This document shows positions 1 to 7,891 of a stretch of 64,000 nucleotides of DNA, one piece after another. Position 1 is the stretch's first letter; each line of letters starts with the position of its first letter. The notes under the pieces were generated by a model, which had not been told where the DNA came from, ran no database searches, and saw only the letters and a list, made by a program, of their open reading frames with translations. The position numbers and the translations under genes were made by a program. This stretch comes from Citreicoccus inhibens (GTDB lineage Bacteria; Myxococcota; Myxococcia; Myxococcales; Myxococcaceae), in the NCBI RefSeq assembly GCF_019039035.1, contig NZ_JAHNZT010000003.1, forward strand, positions 1 through 64,000. The letters run 5' to 3'.

Positions 1-1134
1 CGGCACCGTCGTGCTGCTCGCGCGCGCGCCCGGCGTGGGCGTGGCTGTGGCGACCGGCGGGCGCGGCGGCGGCGCCGTGGGCGAGGGCCGAGACACCGGC
101 GCGGTGGGCTCCGCGGAGATGGGCGGCGTGGCGCGCGGGGCCGACAGCGGCACCGTCGCGTCCTTGCGTCCCGCGGGCGCCGCCACCGGGATGTGGAGGA
201 TGGTCCGCTCCTCCTCCTCCCCGAGCAGCCGGGAGATGTAGTCGGCCACGTCCGTGCTCTGGCGCAGCGTGCCCGAGGCGAGGAACGCGTCCAGGTCCGC
301 CTGCACGTCCGCGGCGCGCTGGTAGCGCTGCGCGCGGTCCTTGGTCAGGCACCGCATCACGATGCGCGAGAGCACCTCCGGGTAGTCCGGGCGCATCAGG
401 TGCGGCGGCGAGGGGTCCTCATACCGGATGGCGTAGAGGATGCCCTCGGTGGTGGGCTTGGCGAAGGGCTGCCGGCCCGTGCTGATCTCGTACAGCATGG
501 AGCCCAGCGCGAAGATGTCCGCGCGATGGTCCAACCGCTCCTGCATGACCTGCTCGGGCGCCAGGTACAGGAACTTGCCCTTGATGACGCCGGGCTTGCT
601 GCGCTCCATGAACGCGCCGGCCTTGGCGATGCCGAAGTCGACGAGCTTCACCCGCCCGTCGTAGGCAATCATCACGTTCTGCGGGCTGACGTCCCGGTGG
701 ATGAGCTCCAGCGGGCGCCCATCCACGCCCCGGCTGTGGTGCGCGTAGTCGAGCCCGCCCGCCACCTGCGCGCAGATGCGCGCCGCCACCCCGTACGGAA
801 TCGCCGTGCCGAACTTGGACTCCTCGGCCATGACGCGCCGCAGGTCCACGCCCTCGACGTACTCCATGGCGATGAAGATGTTCTCGCCCAGCTTCCCCAG
901 CTCATGCACCTGCACGATGTTGGGGTGATGGAGCTGCGCGGCGATGCGCGCCTCGTCCAGGAACATCTGGACGAACTCCGGCTCCTCCGAGAGGTACGGG
1001 AGGATTCGCTTGAGGACCACCAGCTCGGGGTTCGGCGGCTCCTGGGCCAGGAACAGCTCTGCCATCCCTCCCACCGCGAGCCGCTTGATGAGGAGGTACT
1101 TTCCGAACGGAATGGCCGTCTGGGGCGAGCTCAC
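1..1134 (-). CDS. Ser/Thr protein kinase, C-terminus cut off by window edge
   Basis: Hanks-type Ser/Thr kinase; 378 residues are visible and the frame runs off the left edge. The kinase domain covers about residues 10-270: GGMAE in the glycine loop (22-26), ATP-binding Lys42, catalytic loop HRDVSPQN (146-153), DFG (166-168) and APEQ (192-195). A Pro/Ala/Thr-rich linker begins near residue 320, as in myxobacterial kinases that continue into a membrane segment and sensor tail. The chosen GTG start puts the usual FGKY motif at residue 10. The catalytic-loop Lys is replaced by Ser, as in two other kinases of this window. Substrate unknown. Confidence 0.9.
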   Translation of the reverse strand, partial: MSSPQTAIPFGKYLLIKRLAVGGMAELFLAQEPPNPELVVLKRILPYLSEEPEFVQMFLDEARIAAQLHHPNIVQVHELGKLGENIFIAMEYVEGVDLRRVMAEESKFGTAIPYGVAARICAQVAGGLDYAHHSRGVDGRPLELIHRDVSPQNVMIAYDGRVKLVDFGIAKAGAFMERSKPGVIKGKFLYLAPEQVMQERLDHRADIFALGSMLYEISTGRQPFAKPTTEGILYAIRYEDPSPPHLMRPDYPEVLSRIVMRCLTKDRAQRYQRAADVQADLDAFLASGTLRQSTDVADYISRLLGEEEERTILHIPVAAPAGRKDATVPLSAPRATPPISAEPTAPVSRPSPTAPPPRPPVATATPTPGARASSTTVP

Positions 1135-1257
1135 GGGAACTTGGGTGTGCCTTCTGGTTGAACGGTGGACCTTTTCCGGAGCTTACCTGCAATCAGGAGT
1201 CAGGGGGAGCAACGGCACCTCCCGACGGACAGCCTGGATCCAGGAGGGGCCCCCTGG

Positions 1258-1296
1258 AAATAAAAAACCGCCCCCCGCGACAGGCGCGAGGGGCGG
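1258..1296 (-). terminator. Rho-independent terminator of the lipoprotein gene
   Basis: Read on the minus strand, a GC-rich stem (CCGCCCC pairing with GGGGCGG, extended by CGCG/CGCG) is followed directly by TTTTTTATTT. It lies about 45 nt beyond the stop of the minus-strand lipoprotein gene and ahead of the kinase on the same strand. The two are therefore probably separate transcripts. Confidence 0.85.
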
Positions 1297-1340
1297 CATG
1301 AGGGCAGGCCGGCGCGAATGCCCGGCCCAGGCCCCAAGGC

Positions 1341-2444
1341 CTACGGGGGGCTCCCAGCGTCGAACTCGCCCACCGCGTCGCCGCAGTTATCCGGGTAGAT
1401 GACGTAGGTGAACTTCTTGGTCGAGCCCGGCACCGTGCCGTTGAGGCGGCGGCAGGTCAGGACGTCCGTGTTGTTGTCCGTGCCGTCGCACTGCGCGAAC
1501 GAGTACGTGTCCCAGACGCCGCTGATGCCGTTGGGGAACCGGACCGTGCCGCCGTTGCGCACCGCCGCCTGCCAGTCACACCGGATCACCGTGCCGCCAT
1601 CCGACAGGTGCTGGTCGCGGGTGTTGTCGTGGTTCACGAGGATGCCGTCGGCGACCTCGAAGCCGTAGAACACCGCCGGCCCCCCGTCCGTGCCGGGCGC
1701 GTCGATGCGCGCGAACGCCGCCGGGGTCGGGTTGGTCATCGCGATGTCGCCCGTCAGGTGCACGCGCGTGCCCGCGTAGCCGGCATCCGCCTGGCTGGAG
1801 GCCTGCATCGCGTCCTTCAGGTTCTGCACCGTCACTTCGTTGTCCGCCGGGCGCGACGCCTTCACCTTGAAGGTGATCTTCAACGGCTTCGAGTTCTTGA
1901 AGTCGTTGACGACCTTCTGGCGGTAGGCGCGGAACTGCTCGTAGGGGAGGTCCGTGTTGACGAAGCCTTCCACGTCAATCTTGTCACCCACCGTCGGGTG
2001 ATAGTCCGTGGGCGTGTCGCTGTAGAACTTGTCGACGAAGATGCCCTCGGTGGGACGCGCGGGGTCCGTCACCCAGAAGCGCGAGCGCCAGTCCTTGCCG
2101 TTCTGGTCGCTGAGCTTCTCGTACTCGATGCTGGTGATGACCACGTCGTGCAGCGTGACCGGCGTGGCGAACTTGAGCTTGCGGATCTCCGGAATCGTCG
2201 GGCCCGTGTTGCTCCCGGCATCCGTGCCCGCGTCCGGCTTGATCTCCGTGCCCGAGTCCGGCTTGATCTCCGTGCCCGAGTCCACGCCGGCATCGAACCC
2301 GGCATCCTGGCTGCACACGCCGGTGCAACCCGGGTTCTCGGGGCCAGGGCCCTCTTCATCGCGCCCCGAACATCCCGCCGAAACCATCATCGCGGTAGCC
2401 GCAACCACCGCTGCGGCGCCCAGCGCCTTGCGCAGTTCCATCAC
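1341..2444 (-). CDS. Secreted lipoprotein with Asp/Gly-rich linker
   Basis: A 367-residue predicted lipoprotein. The signal peptide ends in a VSAGC lipobox (Cys about residue 24). A low-complexity linker rich in DAG and DSG follows (about 40-80), with a duplicated DSGTEIKP unit. The remaining 280 residues look like a folded all-beta domain; the stretch TVGDKIDVEGFV resembles an OB-fold-like surface module, but I cannot name a family. AGGAG lies about 10 nt before the ATG. The gene has its own terminator, so it is probably monocistronic. Short Asp/Gly-rich linkers are common in myxobacterial surface lipoproteins. Function unknown. Confidence 0.8.
   Translation of the reverse strand: MMELRKALGAAAVVAATAMMVSAGCSGRDEEGPGPENPGCTGVCSQDAGFDAGVDSGTEIKPDSGTEIKPDAGTDAGSNTGPTIPEIRKLKFATPVTLHDVVITSIEYEKLSDQNGKDWRSRFWVTDPARPTEGIFVDKFYSDTPTDYHPTVGDKIDVEGFVNTDLPYEQFRAYRQKVVNDFKNSKPLKITFKVKASRPADNEVTVQNLKDAMQASSQADAGYAGTRVHLTGDIAMTNPTPAAFARIDAPGTDGGPAVFYGFEVADGILVNHDNTRDQHLSDGGTVIRCDWQAAVRNGGTVRFPNGISGVWDTYSFAQCDGTDNNTDVLTCRRLNGTVPGSTKKFTYVIYPDNCGDAVGEFDAGSPP
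2233..2280. repeat. Perfect 24-bp tandem duplication in lipoprotein linker
   Basis: Two identical adjacent 24-bp copies (2233-2256 and 2257-2280) encode the doubled DSGTEIKP of the lipoprotein linker. The identity at DNA level, including wobble positions, points to a recent duplication or to slippage that keeps the frame. Confidence 0.9.
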
Positions 2445-2599
2445 TGAAGTTCTCCTATTCGTTGGGGCGCCACACTTCTTGAAGTCCGACGCCGGTCGGC
2501 CTGAGGATGACGGGCCTTATACCGGCGCCCCGCGGGGGGCGGCAAGGAACGCCGCGGCATGCTGCCGGTGACACCTCTGTGAACCCGGGAGACATCCGC

Positions 2600-3628
2600 A
2601 TGAAGGCCGTGGCGTTTCAGCAGCACGGAGACGAGAGAGTCCTTCAAGTCGTGGAAATGGCAGACCCTCCCGTGGGCGCGCGAGAGGTGCGAGTCCGGGT
2701 CAAGGCCGTGGCCCTCAACCATCTGGACGTGTGGGTCCGCCAGGGCTGGCCCGGGCTGAGGCTGGAGCTGCCGCACGTGCTCGGCAGCGACATCGCTGGC
2801 GTGGTGGATCAGGTGGGTGCGGAGGTCACCGACCTGGCGCCGGGCACCGAGGTGCTCGTCAATCCGGGACTCTCGTGCGGCGCGTGCGAGCGGTGCCTCA
2901 CGGGCGAGGACAACCTGTGCCGTCAGTACCGGCTGCTCGGTGAGCACGTGCGTGGCGGTTACGCCGAGTACGTGAGCGTGCCGCGCCAGAACATCCTGCC
3001 CAAGCCCAGGGAGCTGACGTTCGCGGAGGCTGCCTGCCTGCCCCTCACCATGCTCACCGCGTGGACGATGCTGGTGCGCCGCGCGGAGCTCAAGCCAGGG
3101 GAGACGGTGCTGGTGCACGCGGCGGGCTCGGGCGTGGGCAGCGCGGCGGTGCAGATCTGCAAGCTCATGGGCGCCACCGTCATCGCCACGGCCTCCACGG
3201 AGGAGAAGCTGCGGCGAGCCAGGGAGCTGGGCGCGGACCACACCATCAACTACGTGGAGCAGGACTTCTTGGAGGAAGTGAAGCGGCTCACCTCGCGGCG
3301 CATGGTGGACGTCGTCTTCGAGCACACGGGCGCGGCCACCTTCGACAAGAGCGTGGCGTGCCTGCCGTACGGCGGGCGGCTCGTCACCTGCGGCGCCACG
3401 TCTGGCCATGAGGTGAAGCTCGACCTGCGGGTCCTCTTCTACAAGCGCATCTCGCTCCTGGGCTCCACCATGGGCTCCAAGGGCGACCTGTTCCGCGTGC
3501 TCAAGCTCGTGCAGGACCAGAAGCTGCGGCCCGTGTTGGACCGGACACTCCCTCTGGCCGATGCCGCACACGCGCATCAATTGCTGAAAGACCGCTCGCA
3601 GTTCGGCAACATCGTCCTCATCCCATGA
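2600..3628 (+). CDS. Zinc-binding MDR-family oxidoreductase
   Basis: A 342-residue medium-chain dehydrogenase/reductase. The N-terminal GroES-like domain keeps the structural-zinc cysteines (Cys93, 96, 99, 107). The catalytic-zinc positions are not recognisable: NHLDVW stands where a Cys motif is expected and GSDIAG where GHE is expected. The Rossmann domain has a GSGVGSAA nucleotide loop near residue 174. It is therefore probably an NADPH-dependent quinone oxidoreductase or enoyl reductase rather than a classical alcohol dehydrogenase. A GGGAG site precedes the chosen ATG; an upstream in-frame extension has no matching features. The stop overlaps the start of the next gene (ATGA), implying translational coupling. 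Confidence 0.85.
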   Translation: MKAVAFQQHGDERVLQVVEMADPPVGAREVRVRVKAVALNHLDVWVRQGWPGLRLELPHVLGSDIAGVVDQVGAEVTDLAPGTEVLVNPGLSCGACERCLTGEDNLCRQYRLLGEHVRGGYAEYVSVPRQNILPKPRELTFAEAACLPLTMLTAWTMLVRRAELKPGETVLVHAAGSGVGSAAVQICKLMGATVIATASTEEKLRRARELGADHTINYVEQDFLEEVKRLTSRRMVDVVFEHTGAATFDKSVACLPYGGRLVTCGATSGHEVKLDLRVLFYKRISLLGSTMGSKGDLFRVLKLVQDQKLRPVLDRTLPLADAAHAHQLLKDRSQFGNIVLIP

Positions 3629-4443
3629 CGTTCCGCCCCGCCTTCCTCCACGGACTGAAGCCCACGCTGCACATCGCCCACCGAGGCGGTGCACTCCTCG
3701 CGCCGGAGAACACCTTGGTGGCCTTCCGCCAGGCCGTGGAGCGCTACCACACGGACATGCTGGAGCTGGATGTCCACCTGTCGCGCGACGGCGAGTTGGT
3801 GGTGGCGCACGACGAGACGCTGGAGCGCTGCACGGACGGCACGGGCCCCCTGGCCGCGCTGACGCTGGCCGAGCTCCAGCGCCTGGACGCGGGGCACGGC
3901 TTCACGCCGGATGGCGGCGCCCACTTCCCCTTCCGAGGCCAGGGCGTGCGGCTGCCCACGCTGCGCGAGGTGCTGCGCGCCTTCCCCTCCCTGCGCCTCA
4001 ACGTCGAGCTGAAGCCAGACACCCCGGGCATCGAGCACGTGTTCGCGTCGCTCCTGCGCGAAGAGGGCGCGATGGACCGGGTCTGCATGGGCAGCGAGTT
4101 GGACGCGGTGGGCGAGAGGCTCGTCACCGCCCTCCCCGATGCGTGCCACTTCTACCCGCGCGATGCGCTGGCCGCCGCCGTGCTCAGCTTGAAGGCGGGC
4201 GAGCCCCCACCGGAGGACTCGCGCTACCACGTGCTCGACATGCCGCTGTTCTTCGGCGAGGTGCGGCTGGTGGACCCGGAGCTGCTCGCCTGGGTGGCGT
4301 CGCGCGGCAAGTGGCTCAACGTGTGGACGGTGGATGATCCGGAGCAGATGGACCTGCTGCTCCAGGAAGGGGTGGGTGGAGTCATGACCGACCGACCCGA
4401 CCTGCTGCGCCAACGAATGGACGCCTTCGGCAAGCCGGGTTAA
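3625..4443 (+). CDS. Glycerophosphodiester phosphodiesterase family protein
   Basis: A 272-residue GDPD-family TIM barrel. Family motifs are complete: HRGG near the N-terminus, PENT, the ELD metal ligands, and DGELVVAHD with the catalytic His. These enzymes hydrolyse glycerophosphodiesters to glycerol-3-phosphate and an alcohol. No signal peptide or membrane segment is visible, so a cytosolic place is likely. It overlaps the upstream oxidoreductase by 4 nt and is followed 14 nt later by a deoxynucleoside kinase, so the three probably share a transcript. Confidence 0.9.
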   Translation: MTFRPAFLHGLKPTLHIAHRGGALLAPENTLVAFRQAVERYHTDMLELDVHLSRDGELVVAHDETLERCTDGTGPLAALTLAELQRLDAGHGFTPDGGAHFPFRGQGVRLPTLREVLRAFPSLRLNVELKPDTPGIEHVFASLLREEGAMDRVCMGSELDAVGERLVTALPDACHFYPRDALAAAVLSLKAGEPPPEDSRYHVLDMPLFFGEVRLVDPELLAWVASRGKWLNVWTVDDPEQMDLLLQEGVGGVMTDRPDLLRQRMDAFGKPG

Positions 4444-4457
4444 GCCCAGGGGCCCCT

Positions 4458-5231
4458 ATGCCCCGTCCCAGCGCACGCAAGCGCCCGCGTTCGGTCGCGT
4501 CCCCTCCCCCGCCGGCTCCCGCCTCCACGCCGGAGCCGACTCCGTCCCCCGCGCCGCCCGAGGCTCCCGCGCGCAAGCCGCGCAACACGGTGCGCACCAA
4601 GGCGCCGCTGTCCCGGCGCTTCCTGGCGCTCGCGGGGAACATCGGCGCGGGCAAGACGACGGCCGCGAAGATGCTCAGCCAGTCCTTCGGCTTCGAGCTG
4701 TTCGACGAGCCCGTCATCGACAACCGCTTCCTGCGTGACTACTACACCGACATGAAGCGGTGGTCGTTCACGCTCCAGTTGGAGTTCCTCATCCGGCGCG
4801 TGGAGCACCACGAGCTCATCCACTCGGTGCGCAAGAGCTGCGTGCAGGACCGGACGCTCTACGAGGACCCGGAAATCTTCGCCAAGTACCTGCACGGCCT
4901 GGGGCACCTGACGGACTCGGAGCTGGACCTCTACTACGAGTACTTCCAGCGGCTGTCGCGCAACATCGTGCGGCCCGACAAGGTCATCTGCTTCGAGGTG
5001 GGTTCGGTGGACATCCTCCTGGACCGCATCCGCACGCGCGGGCGCGAGGAGGAGAAGGGCATCGGGCGCGACTTCCTGCGCGGGCTCAACGGCTACTACA
5101 CGAGCTTTCCCCAGGTGCTCCAGGAGAAGTACGGCGTGGACTGCCTGGTGCTGGACGTGTCCCAGCAAGACATCCGGCGGGGCCGCGGCCGCGAGGAGTT
5201 CCTCGACCGCGTGTCTTCCTTCCTGGCCTGA
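4458..5231 (+). CDS. Deoxynucleoside kinase family protein with N-terminal extension
   Basis: A 257-residue P-loop kinase of the deoxyadenosine/deoxyguanosine kinase family, a salvage enzyme phosphorylating deoxynucleosides with ATP. The P-loop GNIGAGKTT starts near residue 59. The family signature QDRTLYEDPEIFAKYL follows, with its Asp-Arg and acidic YED region, then a Tyr-rich helix (LDLYYEYF) that normally lines the nucleoside pocket. The first 55 residues are a Pro/Ala/Arg-rich extension absent from typical 200-220-residue members. It could be a disordered tail or reflect an upstream start choice; no better ATG is seen before the P-loop. Confidence 0.85.
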   Translation: MPRPSARKRPRSVASPPPPAPASTPEPTPSPAPPEAPARKPRNTVRTKAPLSRRFLALAGNIGAGKTTAAKMLSQSFGFELFDEPVIDNRFLRDYYTDMKRWSFTLQLEFLIRRVEHHELIHSVRKSCVQDRTLYEDPEIFAKYLHGLGHLTDSELDLYYEYFQRLSRNIVRPDKVICFEVGSVDILLDRIRTRGREEEKGIGRDFLRGLNGYYTSFPQVLQEKYGVDCLVLDVSQQDIRRGRGREEFLDRVSSFLA

Positions 5232-5265
5232 CGGGCATCCGTCACGCCGCATCCCAGGTGTACCC

Positions 5266-5784
5266 GTGCATTCGACGACGCCGAAGAAGTCCCGCGACTC
5301 GGAAGTGGTGATGACGCAGCTCATCCTTCCGCCCGACGCCAACAACCTGGATGCCGCGTTCGGTGGAAAGGTGATGCAGTGGATCGACATCTGCGGCGCC
5401 ATCGCGGCCCAGCGTCACTGCCGCGAAGTCGTCGTGACGGCGTCCATGGATGACCTGCACTTCCACGCCCCCATCCGCGTGGGGTGGATTGCCCTCTTGC
5501 ACTCGCGCGTGCTGGCCACGTTCCGCACGTCCATGGAAGTGGGCGTCACCGTGCACGCGGAGAATCCGCTGACGGGCGAGCGGCACCTCACCACCAGCGC
5601 CCTGCTCACCTTCGTGGCGTTGGACAGCGCGGGGCAGCGCGTGCCCGTGCCCGGGCTCATCCTGGAGACGGACTCCGAGCGGGCGGCTTTCGCCGAGGCC
5701 GAGGCTCGGCGCGCCCAGCGCATCGCGCGCCAGAAGGAGAGCCAGTCCTGGCTGAAGGTGATGACCCCGTTCGCCGGGGCCTGA
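5266..5784 (+). CDS. Acyl-CoA thioesterase, hotdog fold (YciA/BFIT type)
   Basis: A 172-residue hotdog-fold thioester hydrolase. DANNLDAAFGGKVMQWID matches the family pattern with Asn, GG and the catalytic Asp, followed by AAIAAQRHC-type helix residues and a VVTASMDDLHFHAPI strand. Members cleave acyl-CoA to free fatty acid and CoA in the cytosol. Start is GTG, 34 nt after the deoxynucleoside kinase stop, so it may be the last gene of that plus-strand group. It faces the Fe-S carrier gene tail to tail. Confidence 0.85.
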   Translation: MHSTTPKKSRDSEVVMTQLILPPDANNLDAAFGGKVMQWIDICGAIAAQRHCREVVVTASMDDLHFHAPIRVGWIALLHSRVLATFRTSMEVGVTVHAENPLTGERHLTTSALLTFVALDSAGQRVPVPGLILETDSERAAFAEAEARRAQRIARQKESQSWLKVMTPFAGA

Positions 5785-5858
5785 AACACCCCGGGCCGGG
5801 AGGGGCGCCATGAGCACCCGCTTCCGGCCCGCGAGTTGTCATCGGAATGCGGCGTGGC

Positions 5859-6242
5859 TCAGGTCGTGAACGACGTGCCGCAGCCGCACGAGGACTTCGC
5901 GTTCGGGTTGTTGAACTTGAAGCCCGCGCCGGTGATGGCGGAGACGTAGTCAATCTCCGTGCCCAGCAGGTAGTTGGCGCTCAGGGCGTCCGTGGCGATC
6001 TTCACGCCGTCCTGCTCCCACATGGAGTCGCCGGCCTTGCACTCCTTCACCAGGTTCAGGTCGTAACCCAGGCCGCTGCAGCCGGCGGGGACGACGCGGA
6101 TGGAGAAGTAGTAGCCCTCGAAGCCCTGGGCCTGGATGACGCTCTTCACCTGGGCGATGGCGGCGCTCGACAGGCGAACCGGAACTTCGGGGCTGGGCTG
6201 GAAGGCCGGCGCGGCGGTGGGCGTGGAAGGGGTGGTATCCAT
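5859..6242 (-). CDS. A-type iron-sulfur carrier (IscA/ErpA/HesB family)
   Basis: A 127-residue Fe-S biogenesis protein. All three cluster-binding cysteines are present: one in VPAGCSG and two in the C-terminal SCGCG. The body (LSSAAIAQVKSVI, then YDLNLV and ITGAGFKFNNPNAKSSCGCG) follows the HesB-like fold. Such proteins carry Fe-S clusters to apo-enzymes. The first 20 residues are Pro/Thr-rich and extra to the family core. No isc or suf partner is adjacent; the gene stands alone between convergent and divergent neighbours. Confidence 0.9.
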   Translation of the reverse strand: MDTTPSTPTAAPAFQPSPEVPVRLSSAAIAQVKSVIQAQGFEGYYFSIRVVPAGCSGLGYDLNLVKECKAGDSMWEQDGVKIATDALSANYLLGTEIDYVSAITGAGFKFNNPNAKSSCGCGTSFTT

Positions 6243-6370
6243 GTCCTTGAGTCTCCTCTGAAAAAAGCCTCATAACGCCCTGGCCCGCTGAAAACCAGCG
6301 GCCGCGCGCCGGAGCGCCCCCTTCTTCAACAGGAGGACGCCCTCCGAGCCCCGGGTTATACCCGGCGGAC

Positions 6371-7531
6371 ATGGCGCCCACCTTTCGAGAGCTCCTGGCG
6401 GCGGTGAAGTTGGAGATTCGCGAGGTCTCCGTGGAGGAGCTGCGCCAGTTCCTGGACGCCCGGACGCCCGTGAAGCTGGTGGACGTGCGCGAGGCGGACG
6501 AGTACGCGGGCGGCCGGCTGCCCGGCGCCCTGCACATCCCCCGAGGATTCCTGGAGCTGCGCATCGAGGAGCGTGCCCGGCGGGACGAAGCGCTCGTCGT
6601 GTACTGCGCGGGTGGAACGCGCTCGGCGCTCGCGGTGAAGACCCTGCGGGACATGGGCTACGTCAACGTCGCCTCCCTGGCGGGTGGGTTCAACCGGTGG
6701 AGCGACGCGGCCCTGCCGGTGGAGAAGCCCGTCGTCTTGAGCGCCCAGCAGAAGGAGCGCTACCGCCGCCACCTCATGCTCCCCGAGGTGGGCGAGGAGG
6801 GACAGGCGCGGCTGCTCGGCGCGCGCGTGCTGCTCCTGGGCGCGGGCGGGCTCGGCTCTCCCGCCGCGCTGTACCTGGCCGCCGCGGGCGTGGGCACGCT
6901 GGGCCTCGTCGACTCGGACGTGGTGGACTTGAGCAACCTGCAGCGGCAGGTGATTCACACGCAGGAGCGCCTGGGGCAGCCGAAGGTCGAGAGCGCGCGG
7001 GCGGCCCTGGAGGCCCTCAACCCGGACGTGAAGGTGGTGCCCATCCAGGAGCGGCTCACCGCGGCCAACACGCTGCGCATCCTCGAGGGGTTCGACCTGG
7101 TGCTCGACGGGGGCGACAACTTCCCCACGCGCTACCTGCTCAACGACGCCTGCGTCCTCACGGGAAAGCCCAACATCCACGGCTCCATCTTCCGCTTCGA
7201 GGGACAGGTCACCACGTTCCTCCCCGGCCAGGGGCCCTGCTACCGTTGCCTCTATCCCGCGCCGCCGCCGCCGGAGCTGGCGCCCTCGTGCGCCGAGGCG
7301 GGCGTGCTCGGCGTGCTCCCCGGCGTCATCGGGCTGCTGCAGGCGACCGAGGCGATCAAGCTCATCCTCGGCCAGGGCGAGCCGCTCGTGGGCCGACTGC
7401 TCACCTTCGACGCGCTCGGCTCGCGCTTCCTGGAGCTGCGCTCGCGAAGGGATCCGAGCTGCCCCACGTGCGCGCCCGGCGCCCGCGTGGACCTGGTCGA
7501 CACCGAACGCTTCTGCTCCACTGGCGGGTAA
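6371..7531 (+). CDS. moeB: MoeB/ThiF-type adenylyltransferase with N-terminal rhodanese
   Basis: A 386-residue fusion. Residues about 15-120 are a rhodanese domain with active-site Cys in VVYCAGGTRS. Residues about 130-375 are an E1-like ThiF/MoeB domain with nucleotide loop LGAGGLGSP, the DLSNLQRQ motif and two zinc CxxC pairs (CYRC and CPTC). This class adenylates the C-terminal Gly-Gly of MoaD or ThiS; the rhodanese can supply sulfur. In known MoeB-rhodanese fusions (MoeZ, MOCS3) the rhodanese is C-terminal, so the order here is reversed. A molybdopterin synthase fusion lies 24 kb away. A second rhodanese gene follows 27 nt downstream. Confidence 0.9.
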   Translation: MAPTFRELLAAVKLEIREVSVEELRQFLDARTPVKLVDVREADEYAGGRLPGALHIPRGFLELRIEERARRDEALVVYCAGGTRSALAVKTLRDMGYVNVASLAGGFNRWSDAALPVEKPVVLSAQQKERYRRHLMLPEVGEEGQARLLGARVLLLGAGGLGSPAALYLAAAGVGTLGLVDSDVVDLSNLQRQVIHTQERLGQPKVESARAALEALNPDVKVVPIQERLTAANTLRILEGFDLVLDGGDNFPTRYLLNDACVLTGKPNIHGSIFRFEGQVTTFLPGQGPCYRCLYPAPPPPELAPSCAEAGVLGVLPGVIGLLQATEAIKLILGQGEPLVGRLLTFDALGSRFLELRSRRDPSCPTCAPGARVDLVDTERFCSTGG

Positions 7532-7558
7532 CACCCGCGCGCCCGAAGGACGCACGCC

Positions 7559-7891
7559 ATGCCCATCCCCGAAATCATGCCGGCCGACCTCGCGCGCCTC
7601 CTCGCGGGCCCCGCCGAGTCGCGCCCCGCGCTGCTCGACGTGCGGTTCCCCGAGGAGCACGAGATGGTCGCGCTGCCCCACTCCGTGCTCATTCCGCTGC
7701 CGGAGCTGCCGGATCACGACGAGGCGCTGGAAGCCTTTCGGGGCCGGCCCGTGGTCGTCTACTGCCACCACGGCGTGCGCAGCCTGGATGGCACCGCGTA
7801 CCTGCTGTCACGCGGGCTGGAGGCGGTGTCGCTGCGCGGTGGCATCGACTTGTACTCGCGGACGGTCGACCCCGCCCTGCCCCGCTACTGA
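7559..7891 (+). CDS. Single-domain rhodanese-like protein
   Basis: A 110-residue rhodanese with active-site Cys in VVYCHHGVRS, LLDVRFPEEHEM as the CH2A-like motif and a C-terminal GGIDLYS helix. It probably moves sulfane sulfur. Placement straight after moeB suggests work in the same sulfur-transfer pathway. Its 3' end overlaps the 3' end of the convergent kinase gene by 7 nt. Confidence 0.9.
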   Translation: MPIPEIMPADLARLLAGPAESRPALLDVRFPEEHEMVALPHSVLIPLPELPDHDEALEAFRGRPVVVYCHHGVRSLDGTAYLLSRGLEAVSLRGGIDLYSRTVDPALPRY

